Made by a program: the position numbers and the translations under genes. Below, piece by piece: positions 1 through 8,042 of a stretch of DNA of 19,305 nt (within the stretch, counting starts at the first letter, position 1; each line of letters begins with the position of its first letter). Source of the DNA: an uncultured Blautia sp. (GTDB lineage: Bacteria > Bacillota > Clostridia > Lachnospirales > Lachnospiraceae); NCBI GenBank assembly GCA_934437695.1, contig CAKSAW010000014.1:1-19305 (forward strand), in the 5' to 3' direction. Under the pieces are notes generated by a model, which saw nothing but the letters and a program-made list of their open reading frames with translations, did no database searches and was not told the origin of the DNA.

Positions 1-70
1 ACAGCGACTGTGATGGGAGATGCCTCAATGAATAGGCTTTCGGACGCGGGTTCAATTCCCGCCAGGTCCA
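1..70 (+). ncRNA. ssrA: tmRNA (ssrA), 3' end only
   Basis: This is the 3' tail of transfer-messenger RNA, which rescues stalled ribosomes by trans-translation. The string GGACGCGGG, a TTCAATT loop and CCCGC form the T-arm typical of bacterial tmRNA, preceded by the usual TTTC and followed by a 7-nt acceptor strand CAGGTCC and discriminator A at base 70. The next bases are TAA, so the 3' CCA is not encoded and would have to be added after transcription. The tag-peptide reading frame and the 5' acceptor strand lie left of the window. A terminator follows immediately. A tRNA is less likely, because the bases upstream of the T-arm do not form an anticodon arm of normal size. Confidence 0.88.
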
Positions 71-71
71 T

Positions 72-110
72 AAAAATATCCACAGGGTAATACCTTGTGG
101 ATATTTTTTT
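72..110. terminator. Terminator of tmRNA, possibly shared with the convergent reductase gene
   Basis: An inverted repeat (AAAAATATCCACA..GG against CC.TTGTGGATATTTTT, one bulged base) with a short loop ends in a run of seven T. It directly follows the tmRNA 3' end. On the opposite strand the stem also ends in T residues, so it could stop transcription of the convergent aldo/keto reductase gene, which ends about 50 bases away. Confidence 0.8.
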
Positions 111-157
111 GCCGGAATTTATCTCAGCTGATTTCTTATTAAGCAGATAAAAATGGT

Positions 158-1165
158 TTATTCCCCAAACTGCTGTGCACATTCTTTCAACATTTCGCGA
201 ATTGGCAGATGGTACGGACATCTGGTTTCACATTTGCCGCATTCTACACAGGCAGAAGCCTTCACTGCAAGAGAACTGTAACGGTTTCTTGCCCAGTCTC
301 CCAGTCCGTAACGGTTAAGATATCCTGCGAACAGGAACACACCCGAAATATCGATTCCCACACTGCATGGAGCACAATAATTACATCTGCGGCAGAAATT
401 TGTGCCAAGCTGATTCCGTACTGTCTGAACTTCCTCCAGTTCTTTCTCGCTTAACGGAGAATCATCAAGACAGGCCTTTATATTCTCCTCAATTTCCTTC
501 TCTTCCGCCATTCCCGGGATTACAATGGTAACATTCTTATTTGAACAGACATAACGCAATGCCAGTGTTCCGTTTTCAATTGCACCACCGGCCAGAGGTT
601 TCATATCAATAAAACCAATGTTTTTCTCCTCACATTTTGAGATCAGCTCTTCCCCCTGACTCTCTACAATATTATATGGAAACATAATAGTTTCCACCCA
701 GTCAAGCTCCAGAGCCCGGGCAAAAACCTCCACAGAATGAGCGGTCAGACCAATATGTCCGATTTTTCCTGCTGCTCTTGCCTCCTGCAGTGCTTCAAGG
801 GCACCACCGGCCGCCTGCACCTGATCAAGCTGTTCCATACTCGGATTATGCACCTGGTATAATTCAATATGATCTGTACGAAGATTATAAAGACTCTTCT
901 CAATATCTTCAGCCATAGCTTCCTTTGTACGTGCCATGGACTTTGTGGCAATTATAAATCTGTCCCTGATACCTTCCAGTGCATATCCCAGATATTCTTC
1001 ACTGACCGTATATCCTCTGGCTGTATCAATATAATTTACTCCCCGGTCTGCCAGCTTATGCAGCAGTGTCTTTGTTCCTTCCGCGTCAATTTTCTGGATC
1101 GGTATCCCGCCAAGGCCCATTCTGGAAACCCTGAGACCGGTTTTTCCAAGCGTTACGTATTCCAT
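158..1165 (-). CDS. Aldo/keto reductase with C-terminal 4Fe-4S ferredoxin-like domain
   Basis: A cytosolic oxidoreductase of 335 residues; substrate unknown. The first ~250 residues are an aldo/keto reductase TIM barrel with the catalytic tetrad visible: Asp47 (YIDTARGY), Tyr52, Lys75 (ATKS) and His106 (YQVHNP). The tail carries two cysteine clusters, Cys258/261/264/267 (CRRCNYCAPC) and Cys306/309/312/316 (CVECGKCETRCP), as in the Fe-S-containing reductase subfamily common in anaerobes. Reduced ferredoxin or flavin-linked electron transfer is therefore plausible in addition to NAD(P)H; this is inference. AGGAG sits nine bases before the ATG. The gene follows efp on the same strand, but a strong terminator lies between them, so it is probably transcribed separately or by readthrough. 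Confidence 0.9.
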   Translation of the reverse strand: MEYVTLGKTGLRVSRMGLGGIPIQKIDAEGTKTLLHKLADRGVNYIDTARGYTVSEEYLGYALEGIRDRFIIATKSMARTKEAMAEDIEKSLYNLRTDHIELYQVHNPSMEQLDQVQAAGGALEALQEARAAGKIGHIGLTAHSVEVFARALELDWVETIMFPYNIVESQGEELISKCEEKNIGFIDMKPLAGGAIENGTLALRYVCSNKNVTIVIPGMAEEKEIEENIKACLDDSPLSEKELEEVQTVRNQLGTNFCRRCNYCAPCSVGIDISGVFLFAGYLNRYGLGDWARNRYSSLAVKASACVECGKCETRCPYHLPIREMLKECAQQFGE

Positions 1166-1192
1166 ATTTTTTCTCCTATTTCAATCAGAGAT

Positions 1193-1228
1193 AAAAAACT
1201 GCCACCGGATCTTACCGATGGCAGTTTT
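1193..1228 (-). terminator. Rho-independent terminator of efp
   Basis: A 14-bp stem (AAAACTGCCACCGG against CCGATGGCAGTTTT, one C-A mismatch) with a 6-base loop. Read on the minus strand it ends in TTTTTT. It lies about 50 bases after the efp stop codon and 28 bases before the start of the reductase gene. Confidence 0.85.
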
Positions 1229-1280
1229 CATCTCTTTATATCTGTCGATCAGACAAAACAAACAACTGGTTTCATCCTGA

Positions 1281-1838
1281 TTATACTCGGGAGAGATATT
1301 CTCCTGTTCTTGTATCAATTTTCAGTTTGTCACCCTGGTTAACAAACAGCGGAACCTGAACCTGTGCACCTGTTTCTACAGTAGCCGGTTTAGTAGCACC
1401 CTGTGCTGTATTTCCTGCAAATCCTGGTTCTGTTTCTGTAACTTCAAGTTCTACAAACAGAGGCGGCTCAATAGCAAATACATTTCCGTTATGTGAACAG
1501 ATCTTAACCATCTCATTCTCTTTAACGAATTTAAGAGAATCACCAACCTGATCTTTTGTAAGACCAACCTGATCATATGTCTCTACATTCATGAAGTAGT
1601 ACAGATCTCCATCATCATACAGATACTGCATATCTACACGTTCGATACGTGCAGCCGGGAATTTCTCTGTAGGACGGAAAGATTTCTCAAGAACTGCTCC
1701 TGTAATAATGTTTTTGTATTTTGTTCTTACGAAAGCAGCACCCTTTCCTGGTTTTACGTGCTGGAATTCAACGATCTGACATACGTTTCCGTCAATTTCA
1801 AGTGTGATACCGTTTTTGAAATCACCTGCTGAAATCAT
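1281..1838 (-). CDS. efp: Elongation factor P
   Basis: EF-P binds between the P and E sites of the ribosome and relieves stalling at polyproline stretches. The protein has 185 residues, the normal length. The N-terminal KOW-like domain shows the loop [10 protein letters not shown], whose tip Lys32 corresponds to the residue modified in other bacteria; the two OB-fold domains follow, ending [17 protein letters not shown]. The modification pathway cannot be told from this window, since no epmA, earP or other known modification gene is present. AAGGAGG precedes the ATG by nine bases. It is transcribed alone, with its own leader of about 110 bases and a terminator. Confidence 0.97.
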   Translation of the reverse strand: MISAGDFKNGITLEIDGNVCQIVEFQHVKPGKGAAFVRTKYKNIITGAVLEKSFRPTEKFPAARIERVDMQYLYDDGDLYYFMNVETYDQVGLTKDQVGDSLKFVKENEMVKICSHNGNVFAIEPPLFVELEVTETEPGFAGNTAQGATKPATVETGAQVQVPLFVNQGDKLKIDTRTGEYLSRV

Positions 1839-1957
1839 AGTTATATTTCCTCCTTAATAGTACAGTTCAGCAATGCTGTGTCTTTTGACAACAACAGCCG
1901 TTCAAAGTGTGTGTCCCTCTCATGCTTTTCTCAGTTTTGTGACACACTCTTATTTAA

Positions 1958-1985
1958 TTTTATAATATTCTGCTGTTTTTTTCAA
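1958..1985 (-). promoter_or_regulatory. Possible sigma-A promoter of efp
   Basis: On the minus strand TTGAAA (1980-1985) and TATAAA (1958-1963) are separated by 16 bases. The -35 box overlaps the aroK stop codon. Transcription would begin near 1951 and give a leader of about 113 bases with two small inverted repeats (GCTGT/ACAGC at 1875-1898; GTGTGTC/GACACAC at 1909-1947). It is a pattern match only in AT-rich DNA. Confidence 0.4.
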
Positions 1986-2506
1986 CTATTTTTTACACAT
2001 GTTTTTAATTTTTCTTCAAGCTGAGCAATCAGATCCTCAAAAGGCTTATCTCCTGTGATCATCTCAATGTCCGCAAACTTTGCGTAAACCGGATCACGCT
2101 GTTTAAGCAGCTTCTTTATTTTATCTTCTCTATCTTCACCTTCGATCAAAGGATTGCTGCTGGAATTCTCCAGTCTCTTTTTCAAAGTTGCATAAGAACC
2201 TTTCAGATATACTACTGTTCCCAGTTTTTTGATATATTTTGCATTCTGCTCCTGCATAGGAAGACCGGATCCCAGAGAAATGATCTTCTGCTCCGGATCA
2301 TCGATCAGTGCCTTGATTACAGTAGTCTCAAGTGCTCTGTAAAACGGCTCTCCAAATCTGTCAAAAATCTCCTTCATTGTAAGGTTCATCTTCTTTGATA
2401 CTACACGGTCAACGTCTACAAACGGAAGATTGAAATCTTTTGCCAATCGTTTTCCTACTCTTGTCTTTCCTGAACCCATAAATCCTATGATAACAATATG
2501 GTTCAT
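1982..2506 (-). CDS. aroK: Shikimate kinase
   Basis: Phosphorylates the 3-hydroxyl of shikimate with ATP in chorismate synthesis. It has 174 residues, the usual size. Visible motifs: Walker A GFMGSGKT (8-15), DVD (31-33), GEPFYRALE with shikimate-binding Arg57, and the late Arg137 in QRDPVYAKFAD. Two family signatures differ: the Gly-Gly-Gly loop reads GSG (79-81), and the lid motif usually written RPLL reads NPLI (118-121), so the lid arginine is replaced. The fold assignment is firm; activity and gene symbol are slightly less so. Its ATG overlaps the end of yqeG by 4 bp (ATGA), which suggests translational coupling. Confidence 0.9.
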   Translation of the reverse strand: MNHIVIIGFMGSGKTRVGKRLAKDFNLPFVDVDRVVSKKMNLTMKEIFDRFGEPFYRALETTVIKALIDDPEQKIISLGSGLPMQEQNAKYIKKLGTVVYLKGSYATLKKRLENSSSNPLIEGEDREDKIKKLLKQRDPVYAKFADIEMITGDKPFEDLIAQLEEKLKTCVKNS

Positions 2507-3006
2507 GAATTCCCCTCCTCTTTACGGTAAAAATATAGTACAATTCTTTCGAGATATCGTTTCAATACGATCTGAATCTCTTCTTTCGGATTGAGTGGTT
2601 TCACCAGAATATTCCGGATTCCTGCTCTTTTCGCACCATATATATCAGTAAACAGCTGATCTCCCACAAAGATCGTATTACTTCTGTCAGTTCCAAGAAG
2701 TTCCATTGCTCTGATATAATTTTTCGTCGATGGCTTATGTGCGTTCTCAATAAACCGGGCTCCTATCGCATCATTAAAAGAGGACACTCTCTCATACTGG
2801 TTATTTGACAGGAAACAGCACTTGAACCCAAGTTCCTTCAGATGTGCAAACAACGCACACGCTCTCTCATCTGCAGGTGCGCCATGGGGTACCAGGGTAT
2901 TATCTATATCAAACAAAAGCCCCCTGTATCCCTGGGCATACAGATCATCAAAGTCTATTTTATAAGTAGAATCCAGATATTCATCCGGAAAAAAACATTT
3001 AAACAT
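2503..3006 (-). CDS. yqeG: YqeG family HAD-superfamily (subclass IIIA) phosphatase
   Basis: A predicted cytosolic phosphohydrolase of 167 residues. The HAD motifs are all present: motif I DIDNTL with Asp33 (nucleophile) and Asp35, motif II Ser67 (LSNN), motif III Lys91 (HKP), and motif IV Asp116/Asp121 (GDQLFTD). The opening FxPDEY and the HKP context match the YqeG group of Firmicutes, whose substrate is unknown. It starts 32 bases after the citrate synthase gene and overlaps shikimate kinase by 4 bp, so the three are probably cotranscribed. AAGGAAA precedes the ATG. Confidence 0.92.
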   Translation of the reverse strand: MFKCFFPDEYLDSTYKIDFDDLYAQGYRGLLFDIDNTLVPHGAPADERACALFAHLKELGFKCCFLSNNQYERVSSFNDAIGARFIENAHKPSTKNYIRAMELLGTDRSNTIFVGDQLFTDIYGAKRAGIRNILVKPLNPKEEIQIVLKRYLERIVLYFYRKEEGNS

Positions 3007-3038
3007 CCGTAGTTATTTCCTTTATAATTGTTTTTAGA

Positions 3039-4400
3039 TCATCGTTCATCAAGAGGAACATATACCGCAGGTTCCAGAACATTCTTATATGCAGGACGGA
3101 TAATCTTATCTGCATTGATAAGCTCTTCCATTCGGTGAGCACTCCATCCTACAATACGTGCAACTGCAAACATTGGTGTAAACAGTTCCAGCGGCAGATC
3201 CAGCATGCTGTACACAAAGCCACTGTAAAAGTCCACATTGGCACTTACACCTTTATAAATACGGCGTTCTTCAGCAATTACCTCAGGTGCCAGACGCTCT
3301 ACCATAGAATACAAAGCATAATCTTTCATTCTGCCTTTTTCCTTTGCAAGAGTTTCCACGTATGCCTTGAAAACCTCAGCTCGCGGATCAGACACAGAAT
3401 AAATGGCATGGCCCATACCATAGATCAATCCCTTTTGATCAAATGCCTCTTTATGGAGAAGTCTCTTCAGATATGTGCGAACTTCATCCTCATCTTCCCA
3501 GTCCCTGACTTCTTTTTTCATGTCATTAAACATCTTGACAACTTTAATATTAGCACCACCATGTTTCGGTCCCTTTAATGAACCCAGTGCTGCTGCAATG
3601 GCAGAATATGTATCAGTTCCGGATGAAGAAACCACATGCGTTGTAAACGTGGAGTTATTACCTCCGCCATGCTCCATATGAAGAATAAGAGCAATATCCA
3701 GTATCTTTGCTTCCAGATGTGTATATTTCTTATCCGGACGCAGCATCCTGAGAATATTCTCCGCAGTTGTAAGTTCTTTCTTCGGGTTATGGATATAAAG
3801 GCTCTTACCCTTTACATAATGATTATAAGCCTGATATCCGTAAACCGACAACAATGGAAATACACTGATCAGATTCAGGCACTGTCTGAGCACATTTGGC
3901 AATGATGTATCATCCGGATTTGTATCATAAGAATATAAAGTAAGCACACTTCTGGAAAGTGCATTCATAATATCCTTACTCGGCGCCTTCATCACAACAT
4001 CCCTTACAAAATTTGTAGGAAGCGAACGCTGATTTGCCAGAAGCTGTGTGAAATCTGCAAGCTGATCTTTATCAGGGAGACTGCCAAACAGCAGCAGATA
4101 TGTAACTTCCTCAAATCCATATCTGTCATCCTCAATAAACCCTCTTGTCAGATCCTTGATATCATAGCCTCTGTATGAAAGACTTCCGGCGCAGGGAACT
4201 TCTTTGCCGTCTACGATCTTTGTAGCTTTGACATTGGAAACCTGGGTCAGTCCTGCGAGAACTCCCTTTCCATTAATATCACGAAGCCCTCTCTTTACAT
4301 CATATTTTGCATACAGAGAAAGATCCAGGCTTGTATGTTCCCTGCAGACATCCGTCAGATTTTCAATTTCAGGTGTTACTTTTGTTTTAAATCCTGCCAT
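3039..4400 (-). CDS. gltA: Citrate synthase (citrate/2-methylcitrate synthase family)
   Basis: Condenses acetyl-CoA with oxaloacetate to citrate. The 453-residue protein carries the family's catalytic residues: His280 (GPKHGGAN), His331 (GMGHAIYSVSDPR) and Asp390 (NVDFYSG), plus the earlier substrate histidine in MEHGGGNN (His244). It is longer than the ~380-residue short bacterial type because of a longer N-terminal region before SLSYRGYDI. In anaerobes such enzymes usually feed a partial oxidative branch toward 2-oxoglutarate and glutamate; the divergent glutamate dehydrogenase fits this. A 2-methylcitrate synthase role cannot be excluded from sequence. AAGGGGA precedes the ATG. Confidence 0.94.
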   Translation of the reverse strand: MAGFKTKVTPEIENLTDVCREHTSLDLSLYAKYDVKRGLRDINGKGVLAGLTQVSNVKATKIVDGKEVPCAGSLSYRGYDIKDLTRGFIEDDRYGFEEVTYLLLFGSLPDKDQLADFTQLLANQRSLPTNFVRDVVMKAPSKDIMNALSRSVLTLYSYDTNPDDTSLPNVLRQCLNLISVFPLLSVYGYQAYNHYVKGKSLYIHNPKKELTTAENILRMLRPDKKYTHLEAKILDIALILHMEHGGGNNSTFTTHVVSSSGTDTYSAIAAALGSLKGPKHGGANIKVVKMFNDMKKEVRDWEDEDEVRTYLKRLLHKEAFDQKGLIYGMGHAIYSVSDPRAEVFKAYVETLAKEKGRMKDYALYSMVERLAPEVIAEERRIYKGVSANVDFYSGFVYSMLDLPLELFTPMFAVARIVGWSAHRMEELINADKIIRPAYKNVLEPAVYVPLDER

Positions 4401-4497
4401 ATAATAAATCCCCTTTCTTCACAATTCTCTCTATAAAGGTCCCCTCCTCATCCGTGTGATCATAATAATTTTATAATTGCACATCTCTATGAATTAG

Positions 4498-4526
4498 ATT
4501 ATAGCATTTTTTTCTCTTCCGGTCTA
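4498..4526 (-). promoter_or_regulatory. Probable sigma-A promoter of gltA-yqeG-aroK
   Basis: On the minus strand TAGACC (4521-4526, four of six consensus bases) is followed after 17 bases by a perfect TATAAT (4498-4503). Transcription would start near 4491, about 90 bases before the citrate synthase ATG. Confidence 0.55.
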
Positions 4527-4636
4527 CATTTTATCCAATCTGTTTTTTCTTTCAATTCCACAGAGTTAAATATACTGTAATTATTTGAGATTGCTATAAA
4601 TTGTATGGATGATTCTTAACATTTTCTCATATCTGA

Positions 4637-6112
<1,476 letters not shown>

Positions 6113-6148
6113 TTTATATCTGTTTATTACCCCCATAAAAATACATAT

Positions 6149-6183
6149 AAAAAACCAGCGGAATTTATTTTCGCTGGTTTTTT
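6149..6183. terminator. Bidirectional terminator between gdhA and nrdR
   Basis: A perfect 12-bp stem (AAAAAACCAGCG against CGCTGGTTTTTT) with an 11-base loop, giving a T-tract on either strand. It lies 36 bases after the gdhA stop and 20 bases beyond the end of the convergent nrdR. Confidence 0.92.
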
Positions 6184-6202
6184 ATATAATCCTATATGAT
6201 GA

Positions 6203-6652
6203 CTAATTCATAAATTTCTTCAGTTCATCCATAAAGGTACTGACATCCTTAAATTCTCTGTATACTGATGCAAAACGCACATATGCAACTGCATCCAGAT
6301 TTTTCAGATGATCCATGACGATCTCTCCTATCCTGGTACTGGAAATTTCTTTCTCCTCTGTATTAAAAATTTCCCCTTCAATAGCATCCATCATCTCTTC
6401 GATCTTGTCTATAGATATAGGTCTTTTATAACATGCTCGCAAAATTCCCGACTGAATCTTTGAACGATTATACTGTTCTCTGTTCTGGTCTTTCTTGATC
6501 ACAGTAAGCGGAATACTCTCCACCTTCTCATATGTAGTAAATCTCCTTCCACATGCGTCACACAAACGGCGGCGACGGATAGAATTCGTATCCTCTACTG
6601 GTCTGGAATCAACTACCCTGGTATTATCCTGATTACAAAATGGACATTTCAT
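6203..6652 (-). CDS. nrdR: Transcriptional repressor NrdR
   Basis: Nucleotide-sensing repressor of ribonucleotide reductase genes. With the ATG at 6652 it has 149 residues, the family's usual length, beginning MKCPFCNQDNTRVVDSR. The N-terminal zinc ribbon uses Cys3/Cys6 and Cys31/Cys34 (CDACGRRFTTYE); an ATP-cone domain fills roughly 48-138. A longer frame starting 33 bases upstream lacks a suitable ribosome site, whereas AAGGGGGG sits eight bases before the chosen ATG. No ribonucleotide reductase gene is in the window, so it acts in trans. It is divergent from the sporulation gene ylmC. Confidence 0.95.
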   Translation of the reverse strand: MKCPFCNQDNTRVVDSRPVEDTNSIRRRRLCDACGRRFTTYEKVESIPLTVIKKDQNREQYNRSKIQSGILRACYKRPISIDKIEEMMDAIEGEIFNTEEKEISSTRIGEIVMDHLKNLDAVAYVRFASVYREFKDVSTFMDELKKFMN

Positions 6653-6683
6653 AGGACGTCCCCCCTTTTTATTCATATGTTTC

Positions 6684-6713
6684 ATTATACTGTATTTCTA
6701 TTTAAAGTGTCAA
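6684..6713 (-). promoter_or_regulatory. Consensus sigma-A promoter of nrdR
   Basis: On the minus strand a perfect TTGACA (6708-6713) and a perfect TATAAT (6684-6689) are 18 bases apart. The transcript would start about 25 bases before the nrdR ATG. It is the best match to the vegetative promoter consensus found in the window. Confidence 0.8.
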
Positions 6714-6724
6714 TAAAAGGACTT

Positions 6725-6752
6725 GCATAAATTATTGCAAAATACATAAATT
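6725..6752 (+). promoter_or_regulatory. Candidate sigma-E-type sporulation promoter of ylmC
   Basis: GCATAAA (6725-6731) and CATAAATT (6745-6752), 13 bases apart, resemble the B. subtilis mother-cell sigma-E elements (about KMATATT and CATACAHT). The leader would be about 60 bases. The match is imperfect and the region is AT-rich. Confidence 0.35.
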
Positions 6753-6818
6753 GTTATCAAACAACAGCGAATCAAAAACGCAAAATAGTTTGATTTCAAA
6801 AGGGGCTGTACCTGAATT

Positions 6819-7073
6819 ATGCGAATATGCGAATTAAAACAAAAAGAAGTGATCAACACCTGTACATGCCGCAGTCTTGGCTATCCTCTGGATGTGGAAT
6901 TTGACTGTAAAAACAGTCAGATCACTGCCCTTATCCTGCCTGGTCCCGGAAAATTCTGCTGTATTTTCGGAAGAGATAATGAGTATATCATCCCCTGGGA
7001 ATGTATCTGCCAGATAGGTGAAGATATCATTCTTGTAAAAATTGATGAAGAAAAATACTTATGTAAAAAGTAA
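6819..7073 (+). CDS. ylmC: YlmC/YmxH family sporulation protein
   Basis: A small 84-residue protein of the PRC-barrel-like YlmC/YmxH family, associated with endospore formation; its molecular function is not established. The opening MRICELKQKEVIN, the SLGYPLDVEFD strand and the LILPGPGKF turn are characteristic. The ATG is the only reasonable start, because an in-frame stop lies two codons upstream. AAAAGGGG is about 14 bases away, a long spacing that may mean modest translation. It sits upstream of the forespore sigma factor gene on the same strand, 126 bases away, a neighbourhood common in clostridia. Confidence 0.85.
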   Translation: MRICELKQKEVINTCTCRSLGYPLDVEFDCKNSQITALILPGPGKFCCIFGRDNEYIIPWECICQIGEDIILVKIDEEKYLCKK

Positions 7074-7121
7074 TATCCCGCTTTGTCAAGGACCTATATT
7101 TTTTAAATTTTTCCATCCGGA

Positions 7122-7151
7122 GTATAAATCCTTCTTTATATGAGAACCATT
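7122..7151 (+). promoter_or_regulatory. Candidate sigma-F/G-type promoter of sigG
   Basis: GTATA (7122-7126) is followed after 15 bases by GAGAACCATT (7142-7151), which partly matches the forespore pattern GYWTA-N15/16-GGNRANANTW (six of the eight specified positions in the -10 element). In B. subtilis sigG is transcribed by sigma-F from a promoter in the equivalent position. This is a pattern match only. Confidence 0.35.
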
Positions 7152-7199
7152 CTTATTGAACTATAGTTATGGATCCAGAGTTACTAAAGGAGGAATAAG

Positions 7200-7979
7200 A
7201 TGGCACTGAACAAAGTAGAAATCTGTGGAGTCAATACGTCGAAACTTCCTGTTCTTACTACAGAAGAAAAAACTGAACTGTTCAGGCGGATCAAAGAAGG
7301 GGATGAACAGGCACGGGAATTATACATTAAAGGAAATCTCCGGCTGGTTCTCAGCGTAATACGCAGATTTCAAAGCAGCAACGAAAATGCAGATGACCTT
7401 TTTCAGATCGGATGTATCGGTCTGATCAAGGCCATCGATAACTTCGATACTACTCTGCAGGTAAAATTTTCCACCTATGCAGTTCCCATGATCATAGGTG
7501 AGATAAGGCGATATCTCAGAGACAACAACAGTATCCGTGTCAGCCGTTCTCTTCGCGATATTGCATACAAAGCAATCTATACCCGCGAAAATTATATAAA
7601 GCAAAACCTTAAAGAACCTACAGTTACCGAGATTTCCCAGGAGATCGGTATTGAAAAAGAAATGATCGTATATGCCCTGGATGCAATTCAAAGCCCTGTA
7701 AGTCTTTTTGAACCGGTCTATACAGAAGGCGGAGATACCCTTTATGTTATGGACCAGATCAGTGACAGAAAAAACAGAGAAGAACGCTGGATTGAAGATC
7801 TGTCTCTGCGCGAGGCTATGCAACGGTTAAACAACCGCGAAAAACATATTATAGAGCTTCGTTTCTATGAGGGAAAAACTCAGATGGAAGTAGCCAGAGA
7901 AATTGGTATTTCTCAGGCTCAGGTCAGCCGCCTGGAAAAAAACGCACTGAAATCCATGCGCAATTATCTGCGCCCGTAA
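7200..7979 (+). CDS. sigG: RNA polymerase sporulation sigma factor SigG
   Basis: Late forespore-specific sigma factor, directing genes such as those for small acid-soluble spore proteins. The 259 residues align from end to end with my recollection of B. subtilis sigma-G: the N-terminal VEICGVNTSKLPVL box, region 2 (DDLFQIGCIGLIKAIDNFD, 65-83; KFSTYAVPMIIGEIRRYLRD, 89-108), region 3 near 115-165, and the region 4.2 helix-turn-helix (GKTQMEVAREIGISQAQVSR, 225-244). The SRSLRDIAYKA and EP.Y..GGD segments distinguish it from sigma-F. AAAGGAGGAA precedes the ATG. It is convergent with the polysaccharide operon and shares its terminator. Confidence 0.96.
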   Translation: MALNKVEICGVNTSKLPVLTTEEKTELFRRIKEGDEQARELYIKGNLRLVLSVIRRFQSSNENADDLFQIGCIGLIKAIDNFDTTLQVKFSTYAVPMIIGEIRRYLRDNNSIRVSRSLRDIAYKAIYTRENYIKQNLKEPTVTEISQEIGIEKEMIVYALDAIQSPVSLFEPVYTEGGDTLYVMDQISDRKNREERWIEDLSLREAMQRLNNREKHIIELRFYEGKTQMEVAREIGISQAQVSRLEKNALKSMRNYLRP

Positions 7980-7984
7980 GAAAA

Positions 7985-8017
7985 AGCAGCCTGGCTGTTT
8001 ATGATCACCAGACTGCT
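7985..8017. terminator. Bidirectional terminator between sigG and the polysaccharide operon
   Basis: A 10-bp stem AGCAGCCTGG / CCAGACTGCT with one mismatch and a 13-base loop. On the minus strand it is followed by TTTTT and lies 26 bases after the last gene of the operon; on the plus strand it follows the sigG stop, with a weaker T-rich tail. Confidence 0.7.
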
Positions 8018-8042
8018 CTACATATTTTATTTCTTCAATATT

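Noticed and set aside
869..1342. 157-residue plus-strand open frame across the reductase/efp junction
   Set aside because: It runs through two real antisense genes and a terminator and has no recognisable motif.
4438..4450. Strong GAGGAGGGG ribosome-site-like motif in the citrate synthase leader (minus strand)
   Set aside because: No initiation codon at proper spacing opens a plausible frame; the ATG at 4400 has its own AAGGGGA site.
6653..6685. Longer NrdR start 11 codons upstream
   Set aside because: The extra residues precede the universal MKCPFC start, and the promoter -10 box overlaps that upstream start codon.
6819..6834. Tandem ATGCGAAT repeat at the start of ylmC
   Set aside because: Two copies of 8 bases at a start codon are easily coincidental, and the first ATG is the only one in the coding frame.
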